A stretch of 64,000 nt of DNA from Clostridium_X cadaveris (GCF_039521325.1 NZ_BAAACD010000007.1); one strand, 5' to 3'; counted from the stretch's first letter, positions 44,184 to 54,597 are shown. Notes: generated by a model not told the origin, from the sequence alone. Numbers and translations are program-made.

Positions 44184-46380
44184 ATAGATTGTTTTTGATT
44201 GTAATTAAATCAATTATGTCATTTACATCTCTTATTTCTTGAGGTTCATTTATCATGGATAAAAGTTTATCGTATGCTGCTTTAAAGGCACCTGTTTTGT
44301 CCTTGACTATTGTATTTTTTAGAGCTAAAGCTCTAAATGCTGTAAGATACAATAACTGCTCTGACCTATCTAAAGAATTCTCATTGATATAATTTAATAC
44401 ATAAGCTATTGCTCTGTTTATTATTTTCACATAAACACCTAAGCTTTGTTTACAGGACGCAAAAGCTATTAATGCTTTTAAAGTAGATTTAATCTTTTCT
44501 TTTTCCGATGCATCAACTACGCATATAGATCCATCTTTTCTTTGATTCTCAGCCATCTTACTATACAGCTTTTCATTGTCTAAAATATTATTATTATTTT
44601 TGCTTATCTTATATAAAAATCCTGGTGCATCCAAGAAATATCCATAGCTAAGACTTTCCATAGTTTCCTCCGAAACATCAAGAGGAAGTATCTTTTGAAT
44701 TGCTATTCCTAAAAGAGGGTCTTCTAATACCTCTGTCATGATAAAGGATGTCTTACTGCTTATAATCCCATAGCTTTTAGATAACTCTACAACCTTACTT
44801 TCCATGGCATCTCGTTCAATTCCTCTAAAAGAATCCATTCTCTCTTCTAATATCTCTATTCTCTTTCTTATCCAAACTTTTTCTATTAAATAAGCATTTT
44901 CTTTTAATTCAAATGAATCTATTGGAACTTCTTGAATAAAAGGTTTATCTCCTATAAACCCTTTTATGATAATTGGTCCTTTTGTTATGCCTTTAATCTT
45001 AGCAAATATAGAAAAAGGCTCTATATCATAAATATATTCTATAGTTCTTGGATAAGTATTTAAGGTTTCTCCTCCAAAATATATTTCTCTTACATCTATT
45101 TGAGGCCCTGTTATTCTATTAAATTGCCTTAATATAAGCTCTCCTATTTTCTCTTCTCTTTTTATGAAATCAGCACGTCCTCCGCTAATTGCTGCAATCT
45201 CCCTTATGAAATACTTATTAGTCTTATCTGCAACTCCTATTGGAAAGATTCTATTTTCTTTTACATTCTCTCTTATATATCTTAAAATCTGCTCTTCATT
45301 TTCAGCTTCATCATTTGTAAATAGAATTATTACAGAGTCATTTCCTTGGTTTAATGCCCACTTTAATGCCTCACTTATATCAGCACCATTTCCATAATTC
45401 AATTTCTTAAGCCAAGCTACTGCATTATCTACATTCTCTTCTGAGCTATTCAAAAATTCATCACTAAAGGAGTTTAACTCATCATGAAATGCCAATATAT
45501 TAAATCTATCTTCCTTATTAAGATTTCTTAATCCTAATGATAACGAAGTCTTAATCTCGCTTAGGTTATTATCACCCATATCATTTGATATATCCATCAA
45601 AAAAAGATAATTAACTGGCTTTTTACTTTCGTCCTCATCCATATCAGGGAATACCTTTAGATAAACTATACTTTCATCCTTTATATGTTTTGGAAAACTA
45701 TAAGACATAGCACTAAACTCATATTCTGTTTCTTCCTCCATAAGAAGTACGAATTCTCTATTTAGTGTCTCCCCCTTCTTTAAAGTTACTTTAACTAGAG
45801 TTTGACTACCATATTCCTTTTCAATATCATGAGATGGACTCCATATTTTTAATCTTTCAAAAGACTCTATCAGTAAATTCATAGACACATCATAATCACT
45901 TGCGTTCTCTTTTAGTCCACGATTTATTCCTATTGGACCTTCTATTTCTGGAATGATAAGCTTATATACTTCATCCTCTAATGTCAATTGGTCCATATAA
46001 GATATCTTTATCTTCACAACTTCATTTGGTAGAATATTTCCTATGGTTATATTGTATATATTGTCACTGTCCCCTTCTAAGTTTAGAGTGTTTACTCCCT
46101 CTTCCAGTGCTTTATCCCAAAGTTCTTTTGCCTTTGCCTTTTCTTCTACCATAGCTTTGATACTGCGTCCTCCTAAAGAAACTTCAAGTCCCGTTATGAT
46201 TCCAGTATCAGGTATTGGGAAGCTATATATAGCCTCTATATTGTCTTCACCTATGTTTTCAAAAGTTTGCTCCATTACAAATTCAACAAACTCACCACAT
46301 ATATTTCCGCTTATTACTACGTTCTTAAGTATGACAGGTAATTCTTCAAGGTTTTTATTATGAAATCTATATGTTTTCAT
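44182..46380 (-). CDS. VIT and VWA domain protein
   Basis: A 732-residue protein without signal peptide. Residues about 8-130 form a VIT domain (VISGNICGEFVEFVMEQTFE, AIYSFPIPDTGIITGLEVSL, VEEKAKAKELWDKAL), and about 255-420 a VWA domain beginning NYLFLMDISNDMGDN with a non-standard MIDAS (DIS-D in place of DxSxS). The C-terminal 300 residues are helical. The layout resembles inter-alpha-trypsin inhibitor heavy chains and bacterial VIT-VWA proteins, which mediate protein binding. GGAGG precedes the ATG. Convergent with the TPR gene. Confidence 0.88.
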   Translation of the reverse strand: MKTYRFHNKNLEELPVILKNVVISGNICGEFVEFVMEQTFENIGEDNIEAIYSFPIPDTGIITGLEVSLGGRSIKAMVEEKAKAKELWDKALEEGVNTLNLEGDSDNIYNITIGNILPNEVVKIKISYMDQLTLEDEVYKLIIPEIEGPIGINRGLKENASDYDVSMNLLIESFERLKIWSPSHDIEKEYGSQTLVKVTLKKGETLNREFVLLMEEETEYEFSAMSYSFPKHIKDESIVYLKVFPDMDEDESKKPVNYLFLMDISNDMGDNNLSEIKTSLSLGLRNLNKEDRFNILAFHDELNSFSDEFLNSSEENVDNAVAWLKKLNYGNGADISEALKWALNQGNDSVIILFTNDEAENEEQILRYIRENVKENRIFPIGVADKTNKYFIREIAAISGGRADFIKREEKIGELILRQFNRITGPQIDVREIYFGGETLNTYPRTIEYIYDIEPFSIFAKIKGITKGPIIIKGFIGDKPFIQEVPIDSFELKENAYLIEKVWIRKRIEILEERMDSFRGIERDAMESKVVELSKSYGIISSKTSFIMTEVLEDPLLGIAIQKILPLDVSEETMESLSYGYFLDAPGFLYKISKNNNNILDNEKLYSKMAENQRKDGSICVVDASEKEKIKSTLKALIAFASCKQSLGVYVKIINRAIAYVLNYINENSLDRSEQLLYLTAFRALALKNTIVKDKTGAFKAAYDKLLSMINEPQEIRDVNDIIDLITIKNNL

Positions 46381-46584
46381 TTACAACACTTCCTCCTATT
46401 CACACAAACACTTTAGAATATTATAACATTCCGCACTTTTACTGTCTATTTCTTTCCTTCTCATAGAAATTCAACTTTTTATTTCAATTATATATTTTAC
46501 ATAAACATCAAATTTTATTTCACTATTAAATACATTAGTGTATAATTGAACCATATAATTACAAATAAATCTGGAGGAACTATT

Positions 46585-46983
46585 ATGGATGAATTAAATC
46601 TAGCACTTAAACTAAAAGATGAAGACATGATAATGAAGATTAAAGTTTCTAAACCTGTAACTACAAAAGATATGATAAACAACTTTATAGGTAACTTGCT
46701 TGTAGCTGGCGGAGATATAGCTAACAACATCATAATGGTTTTGACAAAGGATTCTCTTTACTTAGCTGCTATAGGACATGTTGCCATAGGTTACGCTGAA
46801 GAAGTTAGAAGTGTAGATAAAATTTCTCTAGAAGATATAGAGGAATTTAAGGTATATGACAAAGACTCTACAGAAATAATAGAAATAAAATTAAAACAAG
46901 GCAATATCTCTTTCACTAGAGATAATTCAAAAGGAGATAATCTAGCACTTGCACTCTCAAAGGTTATAGATGATTTAAAATAG
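46585..46983 (+). CDS. Hypothetical protein with a possible PH-like domain
   Basis: A 132-residue soluble protein starting MDELNLALKLKDEDMIMKIK after CTGGAGGA. Alternating strands (NIIMVLTKDSLYLAAIGH, IEEFKVYDKDSTEIIEIKLK, NISFTRDN) end in a helix (LALALSKVIDDLK), compatible with a bacterial PH/YvbH-like fold. I cannot assign a named family. Divergent from the VIT-VWA gene, convergent with topB. Confidence 0.65.
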   Translation: MDELNLALKLKDEDMIMKIKVSKPVTTKDMINNFIGNLLVAGGDIANNIIMVLTKDSLYLAAIGHVAIGYAEEVRSVDKISLEDIEEFKVYDKDSTEIIEIKLKQGNISFTRDNSKGDNLALALSKVIDDLK

Positions 46984-47002
46984 TTTTTAAGAATTATAAA
47001 CA

Positions 47003-47046
47003 AAAGTATCTATGATGATTTAAATTTTCATCATAGATACTTTCTT
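47003..47046. terminator. Bidirectional terminator
   Basis: AAGTATCTATGATGA pairs with TCATCATAGATACTT, flanked by A-run and T-rich tail. Shared by the hypothetical gene and topB. Confidence 0.85.
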
Positions 47047-47065
47047 AAAATCCTATTTGATTTTT

Positions 47066-49225
47066 TTACTCTATAAACTCCATCTTCCATTTAAAGTATC
47101 CAGTTTCCTCATCTTTTTCATACTTAAAATAGGCACTAAATACATTACCCTTTCGGCTCTTTAGATTTCTGAAACCAACTTTACCATTTTTAAGAAGAAG
47201 CTCTACCATAGCACGGTTAACCGGCTTATTAAAGGATGCTATAAATTTGTCCTCTTTCCATATGGTGTACTTGCAGCCATTTTTCCAATTTGTACAGCCA
47301 AAAGCTTTTTCTGTTTCTATAACTGGATTGCCACAAATAGGACACTTACCTATTTCTTCATATCCTTCTGGAACTTCCATCTTAAAATTTTTTAGCATAG
47401 ATGTGTCATTCTTTATTGCTTCTGTAGCTTTTACAGTAAAATCTTTTATCATTTCTAAAAATTCATCTCTTTGAAATTTTCCTTTTTCTATATCTGAAAG
47501 AGTTTTTTCAAGACGTCCGGTGTACTCTAGATCCAATAACTCTCTCACAGGAAATATTTCAACTAATGTTCTTCCTAGCTCTGTACAAGTCAGGCTCTTT
47601 CCTTTAGATTTTATATAACCTGCATCCTTTAATTTCTTTATAGTTTCTGCTCTAGTTGCAGGAGTTCCGATGCTAAACCCACTAAGGATGGCAGCCATCA
47701 TCTCTGCGCTATCCTCTTCATCTTTAAAGCTCTTTCCACAAGTCTCCATAACCCTTAATAGAGTTTTTTCAGTATGAAGCTTTGGCGGCTTTTTAGTTAC
47801 AGCATTTACCTTAGCATTAGTTATATCTACCATTTCCTTTTCTAAAACCATAGGAAGAATAGTATCCTTGCTTTCCATATTTTCTACAATACGCCATCCT
47901 TCAACGATTTGTACCTTACCCTTCGCCATAAAGACTCCAGGTATGTTAGGTTCATTTACTTTTATTATAAGCTTAGTTTCTTCAAACTCAGCTATAGGCA
48001 TGAACTGCATCAAAAATCTGTTTTTTACAGCCTCATAAACTATGAATTCATCCTTAGTTAAACCTTGAGGCTTCATGTAAGTCGGAACTATAGCACTGTG
48101 GCTTTCTACTTTCGAGTTATCAAATACTCTTTTATTTGTAGTGAATTTAATCTGAGCTTCATATGGAAGCCCTTTTTTCAAGGTATCAAGAACTTTTTGT
48201 GTCCTATCTTTTAAGCTTTCCTCTAAGGCCACACTACCTGTTCTCGGATAAGTTATGAATTTCTTTTCATAAAGAGACTGAGCAACCTTTAAAACTTTAT
48301 CCGAAGTCCACCCCTTATATTTGCTCGTTATGTGTCCTTGAAGATTTGAAAGGTTAAATAAAAGAGGCGGATATTCTTTTTTCTTTTCTATCTGCTTCTC
48401 CATTATCTGTCCGCTTTTATCTTTCAAAAGCTTTTTAATTTCTTCTAGCTTTTCCTTATCCTCAAACTTTTCACTTTCATTTTCATAGTAGATTCCTTGA
48501 AATTCCTCATTGCTTTTATTCTTAAAATCTGCTGATAATTTATAATAAGTAGTTGCCTGAAAGTTTTCAATCTCCTTGTCTCTGTCATAAATAATCTTTA
48601 ATGTTGGAAGAAGTACCCTTCCGATATTTATTATACCTTTTTTATTGGTACTATATCTTAAGGTTGCCACAGAGGTTAAATTTATTCCTATTATCCAGTC
48701 TGCCCATTGCCTTCCTATTCCAGCATCCCTAAGAGATTTCATTTCCTCATTGGCCTTTAACTTCTCCATACCCTTTTTTACTTCTTCTGCTGTCCATTCA
48801 TTCAAAAGTATTCTAAAAACAGGCTTTTTTTCATGAAAATACATGAAAAGTTCATCTCCAATAAGCTGTCCTTCCCTATCAAAGTCTGTTGCAGAGATAA
48901 TTCCATCTACATCATTTCTATCTATAAGATTTTTTATAGTTTCTATCTGCTTTTGAGCTCCCTTATCCACCATAGCTTTATTTACACTGTCACTTTTAAT
49001 CTTATACTTAAATCCTTGTGGTATAAAAGGAAACTTTTCAAGCCTCCAGCCCTTCATATTAGCATCATAATCCTTAGCATCATATAACTGAAGCAGATGT
49101 CCAAAAGCCCAGGTAACTATATAGATTTCTCCTTCAAAGTATCCATCTTTTCTAGTTTTTATCTTGAAAGCATCTGCAATATTCTTAGCTACAGAAGGCT
49201 TTTCTGCTATTATAACTTTTTTCAT
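47066..49225 (-). CDS. topB: DNA topoisomerase III
   Basis: A 719-residue type IA topoisomerase. The Toprim domain has IIAEKPSVAKNIADAF and ISATDFDREGQLIGDE; the active-site Tyr is in KKFITYPRTGSVALEESL; the central block has AEMMAAILSGFSIGTPATRA. A C-terminal zinc ribbon reads GKCPICGNPVIETEKAFGC. It relaxes negative supercoils and decatenates DNA. AGGAGG precedes the ATG. Plasmid-type and chromosomal topB look alike; nothing nearby suggests a mobile context. Confidence 0.93.
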   Translation of the reverse strand: MKKVIIAEKPSVAKNIADAFKIKTRKDGYFEGEIYIVTWAFGHLLQLYDAKDYDANMKGWRLEKFPFIPQGFKYKIKSDSVNKAMVDKGAQKQIETIKNLIDRNDVDGIISATDFDREGQLIGDELFMYFHEKKPVFRILLNEWTAEEVKKGMEKLKANEEMKSLRDAGIGRQWADWIIGINLTSVATLRYSTNKKGIINIGRVLLPTLKIIYDRDKEIENFQATTYYKLSADFKNKSNEEFQGIYYENESEKFEDKEKLEEIKKLLKDKSGQIMEKQIEKKKEYPPLLFNLSNLQGHITSKYKGWTSDKVLKVAQSLYEKKFITYPRTGSVALEESLKDRTQKVLDTLKKGLPYEAQIKFTTNKRVFDNSKVESHSAIVPTYMKPQGLTKDEFIVYEAVKNRFLMQFMPIAEFEETKLIIKVNEPNIPGVFMAKGKVQIVEGWRIVENMESKDTILPMVLEKEMVDITNAKVNAVTKKPPKLHTEKTLLRVMETCGKSFKDEEDSAEMMAAILSGFSIGTPATRAETIKKLKDAGYIKSKGKSLTCTELGRTLVEIFPVRELLDLEYTGRLEKTLSDIEKGKFQRDEFLEMIKDFTVKATEAIKNDTSMLKNFKMEVPEGYEEIGKCPICGNPVIETEKAFGCTNWKNGCKYTIWKEDKFIASFNKPVNRAMVELLLKNGKVGFRNLKSRKGNVFSAYFKYEKDEETGYFKWKMEFIE

Positions 49226-49308
49226 TGTTGAAGTTTCCTCCTAATTGCTACGACTATTAGTATAGTTTTCTATTTCTATTATACGTTTTTTTTAATAATT
49301 TACAAATT

Positions 49309-49344
49309 AAAAACTTCCTAGAACTACTTGTCTAGGAAGTTTAT
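49309..49344 (-). terminator. Terminator of the amidohydrolase gene
   Basis: AAACTTCCTAG pairs with CTAGGAAGTTT around ten bases; minus strand continues TTTAATTT. Confidence 0.75.
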
Positions 49345-49346
49345 AT

Positions 49347-50498
49347 TTATCTTTTATATACTACTTCTCCATTTATTATTGTATATAAAGTGTTGGTATA
49401 AGTATCTAGGGGATTGCCATCTAAGATTACCACATCAGCATCTTTTCCTTCTTCTATAGAACCTAATCTATCTGAAACACCTAATATTTCTGCTGCATTT
49501 ATTGTTATTGTGCTTAGTGCCTCTTCAAAAGTTAAATTTCCTGCTTTTTGAGCAAGTCCTGCACATATTGGAAGATAATTTATTTCTATAACTGGGTGAT
49601 CTGTCATTATAGCAACTTTTACCCCCTTATGCATAAGCGCTGCTGGTGTTTCAAAGCTCTTATTTTTAACCTCTATCTTAGATTTATTCGACATAGTTGG
49701 TCCTATTATAGCTGGACATCCTGATTCCTTAACGTCGTCACTTATTAAATGCCCTTCTGAACAATGATCTAAAGTCAATTTTAAATCAAATTCTTTAGCT
49801 ATTCTTATTGCAGTTAATATATCATCAGCTCTATGGCAGTGAGCCTTTAGCGGCATTTTACCTTCAAGTACTGGTAAGAAAGCTTCCATCTTTATATTCT
49901 TCTCAAAATATTCACCTTTCTTTTCTGCATTTTCTTTCTTAGCTTTGTAGTTTTCTGCTTCCGTAATAGTTTTTCTAAGAAGTGCTGCTGTACCCATTCT
50001 AGTTGAAGGCATTTTACCCTTTCCGTTATATACTCTCTTTGGATTTTCTCCAAAAGCTATTTTCATAGCAGCTGGTTCAACTATTTTCATCTTGTCTACA
50101 TTGTTTCCATAAGTTTTCATTACAACAAATTGTCCACCTACAACATTAGCACTTCCTGGCCCAGTCATAACTGTAGTTATTCCAGCTTCGACGGCTACGT
50201 CAAAATAATGATCCATAGGATTGATACCATCTATAGCTCTCATTTCTGGAGTTATTGGGTCAGTGGCTTCATTCCCATCATTACCTTCAAAGCCCATGCC
50301 TGATTCCCACATTCCTAAATGACAATGCGCATCTATCATTCCAGGTATAACCACAGCTCCACTAGCGTCTATTATTTCTCCGGAGTAATCCTTTATCTCC
50401 CTTGCTACCTTTTTTATCTTTCCATCCTCAATTAATATATCACCATTTTCATATACATCCTCTGCCATGGTGTATATCTTTCCATTTTTTATAAGCAT
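49347..50498 (-). CDS. Amidohydrolase family protein (imidazolonepropionase-like)
   Basis: A 383-residue metal-dependent hydrolase. Metal ligands are in VIPGMIDAHCHLGMWESG (HxH), LKAHCHRADD, LTLDHCSEGH and VAIMTDHPVIEINYL (Asp); the C-terminal block GSIEEGKDADVVILDGNPLD is the amidohydrolase beta-sandwich return. No signal peptide. Substrate is unknown; cyclic amides or dipeptides are usual in this group. GGAGG precedes the ATG. Confidence 0.9.
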   Translation of the reverse strand: MLIKNGKIYTMAEDVYENGDILIEDGKIKKVAREIKDYSGEIIDASGAVVIPGMIDAHCHLGMWESGMGFEGNDGNEATDPITPEMRAIDGINPMDHYFDVAVEAGITTVMTGPGSANVVGGQFVVMKTYGNNVDKMKIVEPAAMKIAFGENPKRVYNGKGKMPSTRMGTAALLRKTITEAENYKAKKENAEKKGEYFEKNIKMEAFLPVLEGKMPLKAHCHRADDILTAIRIAKEFDLKLTLDHCSEGHLISDDVKESGCPAIIGPTMSNKSKIEVKNKSFETPAALMHKGVKVAIMTDHPVIEINYLPICAGLAQKAGNLTFEEALSTITINAAEILGVSDRLGSIEEGKDADVVILDGNPLDTYTNTLYTIINGEVVYKR

Positions 50499-50645
50499 AT
50501 GTTATAGCCTCCTTTTAAATTATCTATACTATCTTTTTCTATATAAGTAATATAAAAGCCTTGTTATTATTTAAATATCTGTACTACTTTTTTTAAAATT
50601 GTATTGCTTAAAATGTTTATATATTAATGTTCATTACAAATATAA

Positions 50646-50676
50646 AACACCCATATATAATCTAGATATGGGTGTT
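50646..50676 (-). terminator. Terminator of the TspO gene
   Basis: AACACCCATAT pairs with ATATGGGTGTT; on the minus strand it continues TTATATTTG. It is 20 bp past the stop at 50696. The rest of the gap to 50498 holds no gene. Confidence 0.75.
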
Positions 50677-50695
50677 CAAACCTAAAACTTGTTAA

Positions 50696-51196
50696 TCACA
50701 TCTCATTTAGCATCCATACAAAAAAGTTTAATACTCCTGCAAAAGCTACCCAAGCCGCATAAGGTATCATCAACATTCCTGCCACCTTATCTCTCTTAAA
50801 AAATGCTATGGTAGTTAAAATTATGAAAATAAATAGCACTACAAGCTCTACAAACGCTAAACCATATAGTCTAAAATTAAAGAAAAGGAATGGCCATAAG
50901 AAATTTAGAATAAGCTGAATTCCATAGAACACTAATGGAATCTTTGAGGTATTAGTTTCTTTTATTACCATGTATACTCTATATGCGGCTATTCCCATTA
51001 ATATATAAAGAATTGTCCAAACTATTGGAAATACTATAGCTGGCGGAGAAAATACAGGCTTTTGTAAATTAGAGTACATAAGTATGGAATTTTTATTAAA
51101 AATTCCAGCTATGAAGCCCCCTCCTACTGATATAATCAGACTTATTATGAGAGCACCTATGTCAACTTTCTTCTTTTCTTTATTTCCTTTTTTCAT
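50696..51196 (-). CDS. tspO: TspO/MBR family protein
   Basis: A 166-residue, five-helix membrane protein. Family blocks are YSNLQKPVFSPPAIVFPIVW, TILYILMGIAAYRVY, LILNFLWPFLFFNF and AAWVAFAGVLNFFVWMLN. TspO proteins bind porphyrins and other hydrophobic ligands. The ATG at 51196 is preferred because GGGGAGGG lies upstream; 33 more in-frame codons upstream have no family match. The leader (51197-51300) has a small ATCT-GAAA-AGAT hairpin but no riboswitch I recognise. Confidence 0.9.
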   Translation of the reverse strand: MKKGNKEKKKVDIGALIISLIISVGGGFIAGIFNKNSILMYSNLQKPVFSPPAIVFPIVWTILYILMGIAAYRVYMVIKETNTSKIPLVFYGIQLILNFLWPFLFFNFRLYGLAFVELVVLFIFIILTTIAFFKRDKVAGMLMIPYAAWVAFAGVLNFFVWMLNEM

Positions 51197-51386
51197 AAAA
51201 AAGACCCTCCCCATATGTTTCATCTCATGACTAGCCGTTGTAACACTCCCACATCTTTTCAGATAAGAAATAACAACAGACATGTCCATAGACAAAGACT
51301 TCTATGCTTAAGATGACTTTAAACCTAAATCTAAGAATTCGGTTTATTAAATATTATGAGGAGATATTCCATTTTATACTAATGTA

Positions 51387-52337
51387 TTATGAATATACAA
51401 TAGTTTTTGAAAGTATTTCTTCTAAGATATTTTTTATATCGTTTATGACTTCATCCCTATTTATTTCATTTAATATCTCATGTCTTGCTCCATCGTATAG
51501 CTTATAGGAAACATTTTTTATTCCAAGCTTCTTATAAAGGTTATATAGATTTATAATTCCTTTTCCGTTTTCTCCAACAGGATCTTTACTTCCAGCTAGA
51601 ATATATATGTTTAATGATTTTGGTATTTTTTTTAAATTACTCTCTTTATGAATTTCTTTTAATCCCTTTAATAAATCATAAAAATAAGATGCTGTAAAGA
51701 TATTTCCGCAATATTTATTATTTAAATACTTGTCCACTTCTTTTTCATCTCTTGTAAGCCAGTCACAGTTAGTTCTAACAGGCTTAAAGTTATTATTAAA
51801 GCTTCCAAAAGAAAGCTTATCCATAAGTTTACTTTGCTTTCTTCTTCCAAAGATTTTCATCTCCAAATATGATATAGGAATTCCAAGATTATTTATAGCT
51901 TTCTGCTTTCCATTAGATCCTGACAATATAAGCCCATCTATGCTGTCTCCGTAAAGCTCTATATACCTTTGAGATAAGAAAGAACCCATACTGTGACCAA
52001 ATAAAATAATAGGTATTCCTTCGTTTTCTCTTTTAATAAGATCATTCATATCTTTTAAATCATATACCATAGAATGAAAATTGTCCTTATCATCCATATA
52101 TCCTAAATCATCTATTGATGCTGCAGTTTCCCCATGTCCTCTATGATCATGTCCATAGACAGTAAATCCTACTTCTACAAGTTCTCTTGCAAACTCATCA
52201 TACCTTAATATATTTTCTGACATACCATGAGAAATCTGAACGATAGCCTTAGGCATATCACATGTAATATTTTCCCACTTATAGCAATTTAATTTTATTC
52301 CACGACTATCTATAAACTTAAAGTTTTTTCTTTTCAC
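51387..52337 (-). CDS. Alpha/beta hydrolase (monoacylglycerol lipase-like)
   Basis: A 316-residue Hydrolase_4/lysophospholipase-type enzyme. Oxyanion block VQISHGMSENILRYDEFA, GHDHRGHGETAAS, nucleophile elbow ILFGHSMGSFLSQRY (Ser), Asp in ILAGSKDPVGENG, His in LYDGARHEILNE. It starts with GTG at 52337, with GAGGTG upstream. Cytosolic. Likely hydrolyses acylglycerols or lysophospholipids. Confidence 0.9.
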   Translation of the reverse strand: MKRKNFKFIDSRGIKLNCYKWENITCDMPKAIVQISHGMSENILRYDEFARELVEVGFTVYGHDHRGHGETAASIDDLGYMDDKDNFHSMVYDLKDMNDLIKRENEGIPIILFGHSMGSFLSQRYIELYGDSIDGLILSGSNGKQKAINNLGIPISYLEMKIFGRRKQSKLMDKLSFGSFNNNFKPVRTNCDWLTRDEKEVDKYLNNKYCGNIFTASYFYDLLKGLKEIHKESNLKKIPKSLNIYILAGSKDPVGENGKGIINLYNLYKKLGIKNVSYKLYDGARHEILNEINRDEVINDIKNILEEILSKTIVYS

Positions 52338-52499
52338 ACTTACTCACCTCATCTGTATTTCATAAAAACATCTTTAAACTTATTTTATATAATATTTTTT
52401 AAGAAATCTACACTTTATCGTAATCATAATGTAATTACATTATGATATAATTATTTTATTAATTTATACATATAGAAAATTATAGGTAGGTGAAATGCT

Positions 52500-53183
52500 T
52501 TGAATATACTGATAGCTGAAGATGAACAAGATATATGCGAACTTATGGCCCTGCATCTGACAAAGGAAGGATTCAACGTTTTTAAAACCTTTGATGGAAT
52601 GTCAGCCATAGAAACTTTTAGGAATAATAATATTGATTTAGCTATTCTAGATGTAATGATGCCAATAATGGACGGATTTTCTGTCCTTAAAAATATACGA
52701 GAAACTAGTGAAATACCAGTTATTATGGTAACTGCTCGAGGTGAAGATACCGATAAAATAGCAGGATTAAATCTAGGAGCTGATGACTATGTAGTTAAAC
52801 CATTTTCTGCAATGGTACTTATAGCAAGGGTCAATGCCCAATTAAGAAGATACTATAAATTTACTAATGGAAAAGGAAAAAACATCTTATACGTTGGGGA
52901 TTTATCTCTATGTAGAGATAGTTGCGCTTTATGCAAAAATGATGCCCCTATAGAGCTTAATGCTAAAGAGTATAAAATAATGGAGCTTCTTATGGAGAAT
53001 CCAGGAAAAGTATATACTAAAAAACAAATTTATGAGCAGGTTTGGAAAGATACTTATTATGGCGATGATAATACAATAATGGTACACATAAGCCATATTA
53101 GAGAAAAAATAGAGGACAATCCCAGAGAGCCTAAATACCTAAAAACTATCCGAGGTATAGGCTACAAGCTTGAAAGTCTATAA
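52500..53183 (+). CDS. OmpR/PhoB-family response regulator
   Basis: A 227-residue regulator: receiver domain with acidic pocket AEDEQD, phospho-Asp51 in AILDVMMPIMDGF, Thr in VTARGED and Lys in VVKPFSA; winged-helix domain from about 130 (LNAKEYKIMELLMENPGKVY, TIMVHISHIREKIE, TIRGIGYKLE). It starts with TTG at 52500 behind AGGTAGG. The kinase gene starts directly after its stop. Confidence 0.93.
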   Translation: MNILIAEDEQDICELMALHLTKEGFNVFKTFDGMSAIETFRNNNIDLAILDVMMPIMDGFSVLKNIRETSEIPVIMVTARGEDTDKIAGLNLGADDYVVKPFSAMVLIARVNAQLRRYYKFTNGKGKNILYVGDLSLCRDSCALCKNDAPIELNAKEYKIMELLMENPGKVYTKKQIYEQVWKDTYYGDDNTIMVHISHIREKIEDNPREPKYLKTIRGIGYKLESL

Positions 53184-53184
53184 T

Positions 53185-54597
53185 ATGAGCTGCAATAAAA
53201 AATATAAGCATAAGATTGCTAATTCCCTGCTTCGTAACTATGTATTTTTAGCTTTTTCCATGACTCTACTTATTATTATAACCTCTATAATAGTAGGAAT
53301 GTTTGCATTTTTTCTCTTCTTTAATACTTCAAACGTTATGTCTGAGCCAGAGGAAATAATGATGGATGATTATACTTTGATCGATACCTCCACTATTGAA
53401 TCTTCAGGAGGTTTTGTAGAGGTTATAGATAAAAACAATAATGTAGTTTATACTAGAGGAACGAATCCTAATCCAAAATCTCATTATAGTTTAGAAGATT
53501 ATAATAAGATAATATTAAGCAGCCAATTTGAAAATTTAGAAGATGGGTATTCCTATAGAAGCAGTTATAATAAAAATAAAGATTTTCTTTTAGTAGTAGC
53601 TATACCAGAAAGCGGTGAAAAAGATATTCATCCTCCAAAGAAAAGATTAAGTCCTAGGGTATTTATAGCACTATCACTATTAAGCGGATTTTCTATAATC
53701 GCTATATTTTTTATCTTTTACTCTAGGCTATCATCAAGAGATTTTGTAAAACCTCTTGAGCTTTTAACGGAAGGAGCAAATCGTTTTGCTAAAGGAGATT
53801 ATTCCACACGAATTGCTATTTATTCTGAAAATGAGTTTGGTGAATTAAAGGATTCTTTTAATATAATGGCACAAAAAATTCAGGATGAAATGATGCTTCG
53901 TGAAAAATCTGAAGAAAGTAGAAGAAGACTTATACTTGACATATCCCATGATTTAAAAAATCCATTGTCAAGTATCTTAGGTTATTCAAATCTCATTTTA
54001 GAAGAAAATATCCCAAATGAGGATAAAAAGAAATATCTTGAGGTTATAAATAATAATAGCCAGAGAGCAAATGAACTTTTACAAGATTTATTTGATTTCT
54101 CTAAGCTTCAAAGTATTGACTTTAAACTTACATTAATAAACAGTGATATATGTGAATTTTTAAGAGAAATAATAGCTTTCTACATTCCTGAATTTGATAA
54201 AAATAAGTTTGATTATGATTTTGATATAATGGAAGAACCTTTTATGCTCAAAATAGATGAAAAGCATATGTATAGAGCTTTATCTAATATAATAAATAAC
54301 TCAATAAAATATAATCCTGATGGAACTAAAGTAAAAATTTCTGGGAAATCCTCAAAAAACTCATTTATTATAACCATTGAAGACAATGGAATAGGAATCC
54401 CAGCCTCCCTACAACATGATATATTCAATCCCTTTGTAAGGGTTGATGATTCACGTAATTCTAAAAGCGGAGGAAATGGCCTTGGTCTTGCTATAGCAAA
54501 AGATATAATAGAAAAGCATAATGGTACTATAGAACTATATAGCGACATAAATAAGGGTTGTATTTTCGTAATTACTTTATTATCAGAAAATCTATAA
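53185..54597 (+). CDS. Sensor histidine kinase with HAMP domain
   Basis: A 470-residue membrane kinase: helix 1 in SMTLLIIITSIIVGMFAFFL, extracytoplasmic domain about residues 50-150, helix 2 in VFIALSLLSGFSIIAIFFIF, HAMP (PLELLTEGANRFAKGDYSTR), HisKA with ILDISHDLKNPLSSILGYS, and HATPase_c with N box ALSNIINNSIKYNP and G boxes IEDNGIGIP and GGNGLGLAIAKDI. The ATG at 53185 begins just after the regulator's stop; a TTG start at 53170 would overlap it. It forms a two-component system with the preceding regulator; stimulus unknown. Confidence 0.92.
   Translation: MSCNKKYKHKIANSLLRNYVFLAFSMTLLIIITSIIVGMFAFFLFFNTSNVMSEPEEIMMDDYTLIDTSTIESSGGFVEVIDKNNNVVYTRGTNPNPKSHYSLEDYNKIILSSQFENLEDGYSYRSSYNKNKDFLLVVAIPESGEKDIHPPKKRLSPRVFIALSLLSGFSIIAIFFIFYSRLSSRDFVKPLELLTEGANRFAKGDYSTRIAIYSENEFGELKDSFNIMAQKIQDEMMLREKSEESRRRLILDISHDLKNPLSSILGYSNLILEENIPNEDKKKYLEVINNNSQRANELLQDLFDFSKLQSIDFKLTLINSDICEFLREIIAFYIPEFDKNKFDYDFDIMEEPFMLKIDEKHMYRALSNIINNSIKYNPDGTKVKISGKSSKNSFIITIEDNGIGIPASLQHDIFNPFVRVDDSRNSKSGGNGLGLAIAKDIIEKHNGTIELYSDINKGCIFVITLLSENL

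Noticed and set aside
51197..51300. Possible riboswitch in the TspO leader
   Set aside because: A small GAAA-capped hairpin and a GC-richer stretch are present, but I could match no known class.
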